A stretch of DNA of 64,000 bases from Desertivirga arenae (GCF_017355785.1 NZ_JAFEWE010000011.1:62001-126000), one strand, 5' to 3'. Positions 8,506 to 18,009 are shown, counted from the stretch's first letter. Numbers and translations: made by a program. Notes: generated by a model from the sequence alone, not told the origin.

Positions 8506-8670
8506 TCTTCGGTGGCTTCTTTAAGTAAATTACACAACTTTAAAATATAAAATCCAATAAGCAAACACACTTTAAGAATTATACCGAGTATTTTAATTAT
8601 TTGACACCCACCGAACTGAATTTGGATAACGCTCCCATATCCTTTTTTTTTGAATCATTATTTCTTGAAA

Positions 8671-10212
8671 ATGTATAAAATTCATAGGCTAATGCTGAGT
8701 GATATTGTAAAGGAGATTTCTTCATTTAATTTTCTTTGCGGAATCCTAGGGATTCTCTTTCTAACATTAAACATCTCTTGCGATAAAAAACTGAAAGAGA
8801 AAGACAAAGAAGCTATAATTAATCATTTTAAACATGATTGGCTAAAGCAAAGAGCAGCGAAATTCTTATTAAACAATTACGATTCTCATTACGGATTTAA
8901 GGTGAGATACATTTCAGAAAACGGCCAAGATGTAACCGATATAATAAAAAAACATGATGGCAACTTACCAATGATAGATAGCCTGAAAGCAGAAAAGGTT
9001 ATTGAACAAGTATTTGACAGGGACAATATAACTCGCGATTTTTTGGTTCGAACTATTGACGAAGCAGTTGCCACATACAGAGAACACTCTCCTTACTCAC
9101 CCCAATATGGACTTCCAATTTTCCTCAATTACGTACTTCCTTATAGGGTTGGGTTTGAGGAAATAAATGATTGGAGACCGTATATGAAAAGGAGATATTC
9201 CAGCTATCTAAATACATTTACGCTCACAAATATGACGTTGTTAGAAATAATAGAAGCAATTGAATATGAACAAGAGGGCTCGAGCCAATATGCTCTTTTA
9301 ATGAAGGGGCAGAGGACGAGAACTTGGGTCAATCCTACTATACATGATATTATAAACGGTCACATTCCCTTCGACTGTGAAGATTATGCCATAAGGACAA
9401 TATATGCTCTAAGATCACTTGGAATTCCTTCGGCTTATGAGGTTATCCCCTTATGGGGGAAATTCAACTACGGGCATGCTCAGGCAGCTAAACTGATGGA
9501 GGACGGTAAATTCTATCCAGTATTATTTGGTGATAAAAACCCATTTAAATATCAAATTGCCAAGATGTATAGGAGGAGCTTTGAAAAACATCTAAACTCT
9601 TTTCAACGCATTGAAAAGCTGGGAGTTCAAGCAGAGGACATTCCATCCTATTTCAATCAACCAAATTTAATAGATATTACCAGTGAAAGAACAGATATTA
9701 GTCAGATTAGAATTGAACTTTCGGAGCAAAGAACCCCAATAGTGGCATACCTTTCTATTTATAACGCTGGCCAATGGAACCCTATAGCCTGGAGCAAGGC
9801 GGATTCCAAATCTCATTCTATAATATTCCATGATATGGGAAGAAAAATCTTATATCATCTCAGCTACTATCAAAGAGGTAGATTAATCTTGAAGGGTAAA
9901 CCGTTTATATTAAAGCCGGATGGAACAATCAAATACATAGGGGCAACACCTAGAATTAAACACATTTCCATCAACGTTGGAAATTTTGATCGCAATAGTA
10001 CTATTGTCTCTGGAGAAAGTTACAATCTATTTAAATGGGATGAAAAGGAACAGTGGGAGAAGATAGGATCTCAAAAGGCAAACAATGACACCGTAAGATT
10101 TTTAAATGTTGAATGTGATGGTTTATATAAAATTGAACCTGCTAGTTTAGATCATCTTACTTCGCCTGTGAGACCTTTCACATATTCCAAAAATCAACAA
10201 GTATGGTGGTAA
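8671..10212 (+). CDS. Transglutaminase-like lipoprotein with intact catalytic Cys and His
   Basis: About 513 residues from ATG 8671. The open frame extends to a TTG at 8650, and ATG 8692 is also possible. The signal segment ends in LNISC, a lipobox. The pattern NYVLPYR...WRPYMKRRY is followed by a transglutaminase-like core with FDCEDYA (Cys236), ALRSLGIP and NYGHAQ (His269). The C-terminal third is beta-rich. Such periplasmic Bacteroidota proteins have a papain-like fold; whether they crosslink or hydrolyse is unknown. It overlaps the next gene by 10 bp, so the two are cotranscribed and probably translationally coupled. The next protein is a paralogue without the cysteine. Confidence 0.75.
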   Translation: MYKIHRLMLSDIVKEISSFNFLCGILGILFLTLNISCDKKLKEKDKEAIINHFKHDWLKQRAAKFLLNNYDSHYGFKVRYISENGQDVTDIIKKHDGNLPMIDSLKAEKVIEQVFDRDNITRDFLVRTIDEAVATYREHSPYSPQYGLPIFLNYVLPYRVGFEEINDWRPYMKRRYSSYLNTFTLTNMTLLEIIEAIEYEQEGSSQYALLMKGQRTRTWVNPTIHDIINGHIPFDCEDYAIRTIYALRSLGIPSAYEVIPLWGKFNYGHAQAAKLMEDGKFYPVLFGDKNPFKYQIAKMYRRSFEKHLNSFQRIEKLGVQAEDIPSYFNQPNLIDITSERTDISQIRIELSEQRTPIVAYLSIYNAGQWNPIAWSKADSKSHSIIFHDMGRKILYHLSYYQRGRLILKGKPFILKPDGTIKYIGATPRIKHISINVGNFDRNSTIVSGESYNLFKWDEKEQWEKIGSQKANNDTVRFLNVECDGLYKIEPASLDHLTSPVRPFTYSKNQQVWW

Positions 10213-11474
10213 TACGAAAAATCGCAAAAGAAGTTCTACTACTTACAGGCGTAATTTTATTCCTGGTTGCTTGTGAAAATCATAAAAACTATTCAGACCT
10301 CTTAAGTGAGCAGAATACAAACTCAAACGAAATTAAAAAGATTTTAAATTTCTACTATAAAGAAAAAGATCCTGATAAGCTTCGAGGAATTGAATATATA
10401 ATGGAGTCTCTGAAAACAAGATATCAACTTCGATACACTATTACTACCCGAAAAGGTAAACGTATAGTCTTAAGTAATCCTTCCTCTGATCTAGAAATTG
10501 ATAGCCTGAGAAATATAGCCGGAAATTCTTTAATTATAGATACGATTTGGTTAAAATATATTATTCGTGCGAAACCATTAATTATGCATATTAATAACGC
10601 TTATTCTTGCCGAGGGAAATACGCATGGATAAAAAATATTAACAATCTTGTTTATTACAATTACATTCTACCATACCAAGTCAACAACGAGAATTTTACT
10701 AACGTTCAGGAAACTTATCGAACGAGATTTTTGCCTTTTGTAGAGGACGTATTAAGTGAGGACTTTGATTCTATTAGAACTCTTTTTCACTATATTTCTC
10801 CCTCTTTTGATCGCTCAAATTATAAAGGAGATGCGTTCTTGGATTTCACATCCAACTGTATTAATGAGAACCTTTTAAGGGAAGGCAAAACATACAATGA
10901 TTTGGAAGACATTGCAGTTCTTCACATTAACGCTCTAAGGGCTATCGGAGTACCTTGCACCTATGAATTTACTCCATTTCTGCCATTTGCTAAAAACGGC
11001 GAAATCACTATAAGTGTTTTTAACTACCAGGGCGCTCCTGCTGACTCTAGTAATTATCACAACTTTTACAGGTTTAGGGTAGCTAAATTTTATCGAAACG
11101 AGTTTAATCAAAGTAAGTGTGTAAACCCCTATCGCAAGATTTTAGACTTAGGCGTTTCATCAAACGATATTCCTTTCGCTTTAAACCTTCCAAACGTTAT
11201 TGATATTACAGAAAAAAGGACGGAGTGTGGTAAGTTTTCTATTCCTATACGCGGCAAAATGCTTTCTGAAAAAGTCCTCTACTTGGCGACCGGAAACGAT
11301 AATTACTGGAAAGTTGTAACATGGGGAAAGGTCGAAAAAACTAATAAGGTAGTCGAATTCGACAAAGTAGGCTACGGGCTGATGTATCGTTTAGCTAAAT
11401 TTAAATCAGGAAAATTATTTTTATTAGAACAACCATTTAATGTAGATAAAGAAGGGGTAATAGTTAAACAATAA
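10203..11474 (+). CDS. Transglutaminase-like lipoprotein paralogue, catalytic Cys replaced
   Basis: A 423-residue lipoprotein (lipobox LVAC, Cys24). It follows the layout of the gene before it: YNYILPYQVN, ENF...TYRTRF, a core with NDLEDIA...ALRAIGVP, then FYRFRVAKFYRNEF and LPNVIDITEKRTE. Where the neighbour has FDCEDY this one has NDLEDI, so the catalytic cysteine is a leucine. That predicts a pseudoenzyme, perhaps a binding or regulatory partner. Shared order and similarity point to tandem duplication followed by divergence. The start codon lies inside the 3' end of the upstream gene (ATGGTGGTAA overlap). Confidence 0.72.
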   Translation: MVVIRKIAKEVLLLTGVILFLVACENHKNYSDLLSEQNTNSNEIKKILNFYYKEKDPDKLRGIEYIMESLKTRYQLRYTITTRKGKRIVLSNPSSDLEIDSLRNIAGNSLIIDTIWLKYIIRAKPLIMHINNAYSCRGKYAWIKNINNLVYYNYILPYQVNNENFTNVQETYRTRFLPFVEDVLSEDFDSIRTLFHYISPSFDRSNYKGDAFLDFTSNCINENLLREGKTYNDLEDIAVLHINALRAIGVPCTYEFTPFLPFAKNGEITISVFNYQGAPADSSNYHNFYRFRVAKFYRNEFNQSKCVNPYRKILDLGVSSNDIPFALNLPNVIDITEKRTECGKFSIPIRGKMLSEKVLYLATGNDNYWKVVTWGKVEKTNKVVEFDKVGYGLMYRLAKFKSGKLFLLEQPFNVDKEGVIVKQ

Positions 11475-11821
11475 CTCAATTCATGAATCTGTCTCGTCCT
11501 AAAAAAACTTTACAGATTTAGTTATTAGCCCTCGAGGAATCTTACAGACAGTAGTCTATTATTTTGGCCATTTTCATTATGCTCAAATAATAAATGCATA
11601 TTCTGAATATTTCGTTTGTATAAAAGGTTCAATCGATGATTGCTACCTTCGTCTACTTCGTTGGGATACATACAGACCATTATAAGATTTTAGACAAAAT
11701 AAACCCAGTCATCATCCCAACATTACAAACTACTACTACTAGCTAAAATATTTCTAAATACAATCTCTGCACTTAAAATTTAAATTTCGGTTAAAGGGTA
11801 ACCTCTAATAATGTAACGAAG
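11475..11821. other. Convergent intergenic region, possible decayed sequence
   Basis: The region lies between the transglutaminase pair and the MutS-like gene. It contains TGTCTCGTCCTAAAAAA at 11490-11506, found again inverted at 19264-19280, probably a relic of an insertion element end. A minus-strand open frame of 51 codons (11525-11680) could be a small gene or decay; I see no family in it. Confidence 0.35.
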
Positions 11822-13144
11822 TCACGCATTAACAGCCTGCTCCAACTTTGAAAAAATCATTTCATTCCTTAATATATACATGCCTAGTCGCTCTTCTGAT
11901 ACCCCTTCCTTAACTTTGAAAGAAAAAACTGGATTATTCTTAATGAACTTGCAATCTAAATACAAGAAGGAAATGTTTTCATTTTGTTGTAGGCTTTGCA
12001 CAACTTCAGTAAAATGACTAGAAATGACGAATTTAGAGTTTTTTATTTTGGATAAAATAGAGGTAAGAGACAAGGTTGCGTCTAAAGCATCCTTCAAGTT
12101 AGTACCCCTGAATAGCTCATCAAAAACTACAAAGAGTTCCCCTTTGGATAGTAGCAGGTCTGCTGTCTTCCGTAAACGAACTGCTTCATTATAGAAGTGG
12201 CTCAAACCCTCTTGTGTATTATCAGGTAAATTGATAGTAGTAATTAGTCCTTTGAAAATTGGCAGTTGAAGCTCTTTTGCTGGTACTGGGAAACCTAAAT
12301 GAGCGAGATAGATAGAGATTGCCAGGGCTTTCATTATAGACGATTTCCCAGCCATATTCGGCCCGGTCAGGAAAATAAGATTTATATTCTCACCAATCGA
12401 GAAATTATTTCGAACAGGATTAACTATCGCAGGATGAAAAAGATCTTTAAAATAAACTTCACTCTTTCCTGCAACGTAGTCGGGCAAACACCAGTCTCCG
12501 CTTGTAATTAACCCGGCTAAACATAAATAGATGTCTATCTCGTAGGACATTTCAATAACTTCTTTAATAACTATCTTTTTTTCTTTCCTAAAGAAGTTAT
12601 CTAGGTAATTGAGGTCAAAGCAAGTAATTGGCTTTACTCTTTTCAAGTTTTTTAACAAAACAGGATCAGATGTGAGCATGGAAACTTTATCTAGTCTAGC
12701 CTTGAGAATGTCGGGGATTTCCTGTTGAATGGAAATTTTTAAGAATTCTAAAAGTGTAGAAATCAATGATAATAATTCCCTTATTCCAGAAATGATGTTG
12801 TAATACTCTTGAGTAGGATTAAAATAATAATTTAAACGGTCATAAAGGGCGTCGATCATATTATTTCCAAGACACCTCCGATTCAGTGAAATATAATCTT
12901 CGATCAATTCGAGTTGGTGATAGGAAATATCAAAATCAAATTGTCTAACCGATAGAAAACGAATGCAATCTTGCCTCGCGTTTAGGACCTCACGGTCTCC
13001 CGTTGGAGCTTGCATTAGCTTATGCAGCTTAAACTGGGCTCCTTTGGTTCTTGTCTTATCTAAAATAGAAAAGATTGACTTTGCTGTGCCATTACTGAAG
13101 ATATCAAGATCACGATAAGTTTCTTGGTCTATTTCAAAAGTCAT
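11822..13144 (-). CDS. MutS-like ATPase lacking the mismatch-recognition domain
   Basis: A 440-residue protein with a helical lever/core region (about 1-230) and a MutS-type ABC ATPase domain: Walker A TGPNMAGKSS near residue 260, DNTQEGLSHF, Walker B FVVFDELFRGTN near 335-346, and SSHFTEV. Domains I and II, which bind mismatched DNA and connect in canonical MutS (over 850 residues), are absent, so it is not the housekeeping repair protein. Related short MutS-like proteins are common in Bacteroidota with unknown roles. It is transcribed towards the transglutaminase genes and shares the A+T-rich composition of the block. Confidence 0.82.
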   Translation of the reverse strand: MTFEIDQETYRDLDIFSNGTAKSIFSILDKTRTKGAQFKLHKLMQAPTGDREVLNARQDCIRFLSVRQFDFDISYHQLELIEDYISLNRRCLGNNMIDALYDRLNYYFNPTQEYYNIISGIRELLSLISTLLEFLKISIQQEIPDILKARLDKVSMLTSDPVLLKNLKRVKPITCFDLNYLDNFFRKEKKIVIKEVIEMSYEIDIYLCLAGLITSGDWCLPDYVAGKSEVYFKDLFHPAIVNPVRNNFSIGENINLIFLTGPNMAGKSSIMKALAISIYLAHLGFPVPAKELQLPIFKGLITTINLPDNTQEGLSHFYNEAVRLRKTADLLLSKGELFVVFDELFRGTNLKDALDATLSLTSILSKIKNSKFVISSHFTEVVQSLQQNENISFLYLDCKFIKNNPVFSFKVKEGVSEERLGMYILRNEMIFSKLEQAVNA

Positions 13145-13542
13145 CTAACAAACATTTACGGTAATATTGTATTCCGGATAATTAAAGGCCTTTTCCCGGA
13201 TATCAGGCAAATCAGAACGCAGCATTTTTTTAACATCCTGTTAACTTAAAAAACAAAGAGCAATCAAGTCCATTTATATAGCTCCTTGCAAAGAAAGATC
13301 TTTTGAAGAGAACCCTTCCCTTCTATTTTTTTAAGCAAACGAAATTTACAATAAATTTTTCAGAAACAACTGTTAAAAATAATATTACCTATTGCTATTT
13401 AGATGGACTAAGGGTTCTTATAAAGCACTAAAATGTCTATAAATTTTAGCTATAGCCCAAATGAGAGAAGTAATTAAGTCGAAAAGATGTGGAGATACGT
13501 AATAAGGTTTTGTGGAGAGGAAGAAATTCATAACCAAGTCCG
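13145..13542. other. Intergenic region before the truncated helicase copy
   Basis: No gene is seen. Similarity to the helicase family begins abruptly around 13543, and an in-frame TAA lies at 13531-13533. The stretch therefore probably contains the right boundary of the A+T-rich block or the deletion that removed the helicase N-terminus. Confidence 0.35.
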
Positions 13543-15389
13543 GTGTTTTACGATTTTATCATTATCGACGAAGTTCACCATGCTCCCGTAAACAGCTATC
13601 GCTTTATTTTCGATCGCTTTGCCCCAATGGTCTTGTTAGGGTTAACTGCCACGCCGGAACGAATGGATGGAGAAGACATTCTGAAAGATTTTTGCAATAC
13701 TATCGCCGCTGAGATTCGTCTTCCGGAAGCTATTAATAGAAAACTGCTTTCTCCTTTTCAATACTTCGCCGTATCTGATTCCATTGACCTATCGCAGGTT
13801 ACCTGGCGAAATGGCCGTTACGACATTACTGAACTCACCAATCTATATACCGCGGAAGACAGAAGAGTATCTGAAGTATTGGAGAATTGTGAGAAGTATT
13901 TAACAGATCTCCAGGAAGTTAGAGCATTAGCATTCTGCGTTTGTCAGGCACATGCTCAATATATGGCGGAAAAATTTACACGTGCTGAATTAAAAGCTGA
14001 TTATTTAACCAGCAGTAGTAGTGCGGGAGACCGGGATAGCGTTCGGCATCGGCTAAAGAGCAAAGAGATCAATTTCCTTTTTGTTGTGGATATCTTTAAT
14101 GAAGGAGTGGATATTCCGGAGATAGACACCGTGCTTTTCCTCCGCCCAACGGAAAGCTTAACCATCTTCCTCCAGCAGCTAGGCAGAGGGCTACGCTTAG
14201 CGGATTCTAAGGAATGTTTAACCGTGCTCGACTTTGTAGGGAATGCCAACGAGCAATACGATTTCGAACATAAGTTTAGGGCTTTGGTTGGAAGAACTCA
14301 CTCCTCCATAGAGAAAGAAATAGAAGACGAGTTTCCGCATTTACCTTTGGGCTGTTCCATCGTTCTGGAGAAAAAAGCAAAAGAAACTATTCTTCGCAAT
14401 ATCAGAAAAGCCATAGGTTTTAACCGGAACCAGTTGATTGCCAAAATAAGAAGCTTTAAGCTCAATTCAACTCTGTCGCTAACACTTAAAAATTTCCTGG
14501 CATTCAATCATATGGAATTAGCACTCCTGTACAAAAAGGGAAGCTGGAAAAGACTTTTAGCAGCAGCGGGTGAGATCGCTCATTTTGCGGAACCGCAAGA
14601 GAAAGAGCTAACAAAGTTTATCACTCAACGACTGCTTCAAGCGAATTCCTACAGCTATTTAACATTCATAAAGCGTGTAATCCAGGAAAACTGGGAGGTA
14701 ACTAATTCAACAGCGGAGGATGAGATAATGCTGCTAATGCTTCATTACGATCTTTGGCGGGAGGCAGGGCCGAAACTTGGTTATAGAAGTGTGACTGAAA
14801 GTTTATCTGTATTCAGGCATAACCCTGTTATGTGCTCTGAGATCGAAGAACTTATCGATCTCTTAATTGACCAGATAAATTTCATAGAGAAAGAAATCAC
14901 ACTACCGTTTCCAACGCCTCTTAAAGTACACAGCCGTTATAATCGCGACCACGTCCTTGCTGCATTAGGACTTCACACTTTTGAAAAAGCCTCTTCCAAC
15001 CGGGAAGGTGTAGCATTGAATAAAGAGTTGAACGTAGAAGCCTTGTTCATTACCCTTAAGAAATCAGAATTGAGTACTCCCCTACCACTCTATATGACGA
15101 CTACGCGATAAACGAATATCTTTTCCATTGGCAATCACAAAATGCCACTTCACCCGAGTCGCCCAAGGGAATGTCTTATTTGAAACATCAAGAGATGAAT
15201 AAAATCATTCTGCTTTTTGTGAGAGAACAGAATGATGACGAGTATGGGAATACCATGTCCTACGTGTTTTTAGGAGACGCCAATTTTAGAAGGTTCAGCG
15301 GCTCGAAACCTATGAATATAGAATGGGCATTAAATGAACCTATGCCGGCGTATCTGTGGAAGGATAGTGGGAAGTTGGCGTTGGGGTGA
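13543..15389 (+). pseudogene. DUF3427-type helicase, second copy: 5'-truncated and frameshifted
   Basis: The reading frame begins at the Walker B region (DEVHHAP) without motifs I and Ia, so the N-terminal half of the motor and anything before it are missing. From 13884 it aligns base for base with 1-1507 of the window. The total length differs by one base: copy 1 has GAAAGGGAGTAC where this copy has GAATTGAGTAC near 15068. That deletion ends the frame at 15111, and the remaining DUF3427 segment continues in another frame from about 15073 to the TGA at 15389. It should not make a working helicase. High similarity to copy 1 suggests recent duplication or gene conversion. Confidence 0.85.
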
Positions 15390-15586
15390 AGGGGGAGGTA
15401 TTCGAGCATCAGTGGAAAACAAGATAATATACACGATCTTGCAAACCGCTTGGTAATTAGACCCGAATTGCATTAAAAAAAGGAGGGGAATTGGCCAACA
15501 ATACAAAAACGAGGGCTAGAGCGAGGTGATTATTTAATCGCTGCTGAGTAATTAAAATATGGTAACCATTAAAGTAAAACAACCAT

Positions 15587-16945
15587 TTAACTATTCTCTA
15601 CTTGATTTTGAAACCACCGCAAATAGCGTTCTGTTTGAGAAGCCAAATAATAGGGTAAATTAAGTAGGTGGTATTTTTTTCCTTCGGGCGTGGTCGCTAC
15701 TGTAATAGCTATTTCCCCTCCATAAAAACGTACAGCCATTTGATGTGAAACCAAATCCATATATAAATGTAAAGATTTTAGTTTTCCCTCTGTTCCCGAT
15801 TTTACTTCGATTGGAATGAGTTTCCCATCAAATGGCCAAATAAAATCTACTTCGGCAGACGATGTGTTTTTTTCCCTTACCCAAAAGTTAAGACTACTCA
15901 AAGCGTTGTATTGGGAAGCCAGGAGCTCTTGTCCAACCAGGTGTTCAATCATTGTTCCCTGATATACTTTATTTAAATCAGGGGTCCCTAATATTTCTTT
16001 TTGAATACCTGCAAAGTAATTGAGCATCCCGGTATCCAGAATTTGTAAACGAGGTGATTTTTTATGGTCTGGTAGTAATGGTAGACGGGTATCTGTAGAT
16101 GGGTATAGTAGCTGTATAAGTAAAGCATTTTCTAAAGTACGCAAGGCTTCACTCATATCTCTAGAGCGGTATGAGGAGTTACCAAAGCCTTCAAATTTTA
16201 TTCGTTTTCCTGCTTGTGAAAACGACGCTCGTATAGCGTGCCTAATATATTGTACCTGCGAATTTGTTGCTGCATACTTCTCTACATCATCTATATAAGC
16301 TACAACAAGAGATTCGTAAATGGATTGTAAGGCGGTTAAATCTTTGCTTATGCTGTAATTATTTACTATCTCAGGCATCCCACCTATTAAAGCGTAGGTA
16401 TGAAATAGTTGCAATAATTTTGTATGTGTAAATTGGGGAGCTGGGGTAGTTTCTAAATAGTTTAAAGCGGCACTTTCACCAAGGGCATCCAAAAATTCCG
16501 GAAATGATGCAGGTCGCAATACTTTGTATTCGACGCGGCCAACAGGGAAACTTATATTTCTGTTAAACAAAGTTTCGAGCATACTACCAGCAGCAATTAT
16601 GGCTATATCGGGTTCCGACTCATAGAAATAGCGTAAAATATTTAATGCTTCTGGCACCTCTTGTATTTCATCTATGAAAATAAGTGTTTTTCCCTTTTTC
16701 GATAAAGTCTTATCTTTTATAAAAAATAAGGTCTGTACTAATACTTCGATAGTAGTGAATTGTTCAAAAGCTAACCTGTCATTGGCTAATTCTAGGTTGA
16801 GATAAATGTACTGTTCAAATCGTTTTGCAAATTGATTAATCATTGTTGTCTTACCAACTTGCCTTGCACCTCTAATTACCAGAGGCTTACGATCATTTTT
16901 GATTAACCAATTCTCTAATTCTATAATTATACTCCGTTTAAACAT
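15587..16945 (-). CDS. ATP-binding protein, AAA_14 with DUF4143
   Basis: A 452-residue member of the widespread AAA_14/DUF4143 family. Walker A is GARQVGKTT (residues about 26-34), Walker B LIFIDEIQ (about 88-95), sensor region IAAGSMLE, then a DUF4143 domain with ALIGGMPEIV and LENALLIQLLYPS, and a C-terminal nuclease-like motif EVDFIWPFDGKLIPIEVKSG (D-x-EVK pattern). Function is unknown; many copies per genome and a mobile habit are typical. The ATG abuts the first of three 33-bp-spaced repeats. It runs opposite to, and sits between, two remnants of the helicase gene, so it probably arrived by insertion. Confidence 0.88.
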   Translation of the reverse strand: MFKRSIIIELENWLIKNDRKPLVIRGARQVGKTTMINQFAKRFEQYIYLNLELANDRLAFEQFTTIEVLVQTLFFIKDKTLSKKGKTLIFIDEIQEVPEALNILRYFYESEPDIAIIAAGSMLETLFNRNISFPVGRVEYKVLRPASFPEFLDALGESAALNYLETTPAPQFTHTKLLQLFHTYALIGGMPEIVNNYSISKDLTALQSIYESLVVAYIDDVEKYAATNSQVQYIRHAIRASFSQAGKRIKFEGFGNSSYRSRDMSEALRTLENALLIQLLYPSTDTRLPLLPDHKKSPRLQILDTGMLNYFAGIQKEILGTPDLNKVYQGTMIEHLVGQELLASQYNALSSLNFWVREKNTSSAEVDFIWPFDGKLIPIEVKSGTEGKLKSLHLYMDLVSHQMAVRFYGGEIAITVATTPEGKKYHLLNLPYYLASQTERYLRWFQNQVENS

Positions 16946-16947
16946 GG

Positions 16948-17030
16948 CACAAAATTAGGGTAAATAACTTTGTAACTTGTCACAAAATTAGGGTAAATAC
17001 TACAAAGTATTGGCACAAAATTAGGGTAAT
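16948..17030. repeat. Three direct repeats spaced exactly 33 bp, at the AAA/DUF4143 gene start
   Basis: CACAAAATTAGGGTAA starts at 16948, 16981 and 17014; the first two copies continue to CACAAAATTAGGGTAAATA. Read on the minus strand each unit contains TAATTTTG, which fits the Bacteroidota -7 consensus TAnnTTTG, and the proximal unit ends at the ATG. Three turns of regular spacing suggest operator iterons or stacked promoters for autoregulation. Confidence 0.7.
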
Positions 17031-17041
17031 TAGTTAACGCT

Positions 17042-17356
17042 AGCATTAGCATTCGACAGTACGACAATTATGCCATGCATGAATACCTTTTTCACTCGCA
17101 ATTACAAAATGCCACTTAACCAGAATCTCCTAAAGGCCTATCATATTTAAACCATCAAGAGATCAATAAAACCATTCTGCTTTTTGTAAGAGAACAGAAC
17201 GATGACGAGTATGGAAACACCATGTCGTACGTGTTCTTAGGAGACGCCAATTTCAGAAAGTCCAGCGGCTCGAGACCGATGAATATAGAATGGGAATTGA
17301 ATGAACCTATGCCGGCATATTTATGGAAGGATAGCGGGAAGCTGGCGGTGGGGTAA
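17042..17356 (+). pseudogene. Third remnant of the DUF3427 helicase gene (3' end only)
   Basis: From about 17058 to the TAA at 17354-17356 the sequence matches the last 300 bp of the helicase copies, including the DDEYGNTMSYVFLGD and PMPAYLW segments. An in-frame TAA replaces the serine codon in NATS near 17112. At 17042-17054 AGCATTAGCATTC equals a stretch from far upstream in the gene (bases 34-46 of the window copy), so this remnant may have arisen by a large internal deletion. It is not functional. Confidence 0.8.
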
Positions 17357-17378
17357 TGGGTGTCGAAAATTTCAGGCT

Positions 17379-17771
17379 TTAATTGAAAAATTTTATTCGA
17401 TATATTTTCCTTGTCTTTGCAGATAGCACAAATGTTAACGTACTCAGGTAAAACAACATTGGGAGTAAGCCAATTGCCCGGTCTAACAAGGCCAATTCCG
17501 AGTGTTGTTCTGATAAGTAAGATTGCAGACAAGCCGTAAATTCAGTTGCTAGTTGACACATGTCACTGCTTAGTCTATTTCCAATGGCGACTGCATATAA
17601 ACCATAACCGGCAACTAAAAACAGGTAAAACCAGGAGTATTTATTTCTGACATTGAAAGCTCCGAGGAGAGAAATCAGAAAAACGAGATGATCCGCAACG
17701 TATCCCGTTAACTTAAGTAATATCTCTCCTACTATAACTAAAACCAAAGTATAGATAAGTACATATTTCAT
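17379..17771 (-). CDS. Small hydrophobic protein, unknown function
   Basis: A 130-residue protein with three or four hydrophobic segments: about 3-22, 28-40, 45-65 and 100-118. I recognise no family. Its ATG overlaps, as TAATG, the stop of the second frame of the YbjQ-like sequence before it, an arrangement typical of an operon. It may be a real membrane protein or a survivor of a decaying region. Confidence 0.4.
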   Translation of the reverse strand: MKYVLIYTLVLVIVGEILLKLTGYVADHLVFLISLLGAFNVRNKYSWFYLFLVAGYGLYAVAIGNRLSSDMCQLATEFTACLQSYLSEQHSELALLDRAIGLLPMLFYLSTLTFVLSAKTRKIYRIKFFN

Positions 17772-18009
17772 TATTTATCTATATGAAATTTCTGCGATTG
17801 TTTCGATCTGCTATTTGAAGCATAAAGGGAAATTCCCTGAAGCTTATTTTCATAACTTGAATAACTCCTCCGAAGAAATCTGTTATTGAAGCAGAGGAGT
17901 CACTGAAGCCATTTGTCCCAATTACGATATTAAATGAAATAGGTTGAAAACAACTTCTTATTGTCCGGCCCTCGATATTGCTGGTTGTGATTATAAGAAT
18001 TTGACTCAT
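17771..18009 (-). pseudogene. YbjQ-family (heavy-metal-binding-like fold) gene, probably frameshifted
   Basis: The first about 45 residues (TTSNIEGRTI, VIGTNGFSDS, ASITDFFGG) follow the YbjQ/UPF0145 pattern of a small pentameric protein of unknown role. The expected next motif, RSxSYExxL, is not in this frame, but the next frame reads RSYSSYENKL directly after the GG. So one base seems lost near 17870. The second frame runs to a TAA overlapping the next start codon. Both versions are shorter than the usual 105 or so residues. Confidence 0.5.

Noticed and set aside
11525-11680. 51-codon minus-strand gene
   Set aside because: Possible, but no supporting motif or neighbour; kept only as a note in the intergenic entry.
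11822-13144. Housekeeping mismatch-repair mutS
   Set aside because: About half the usual length and lacking domains I and II.
16948-17030. CRISPR array
   Set aside because: Only three units, repeat and spacer too short, spacers similar to each other, and no cas genes; better explained as promoter or operator repeats.
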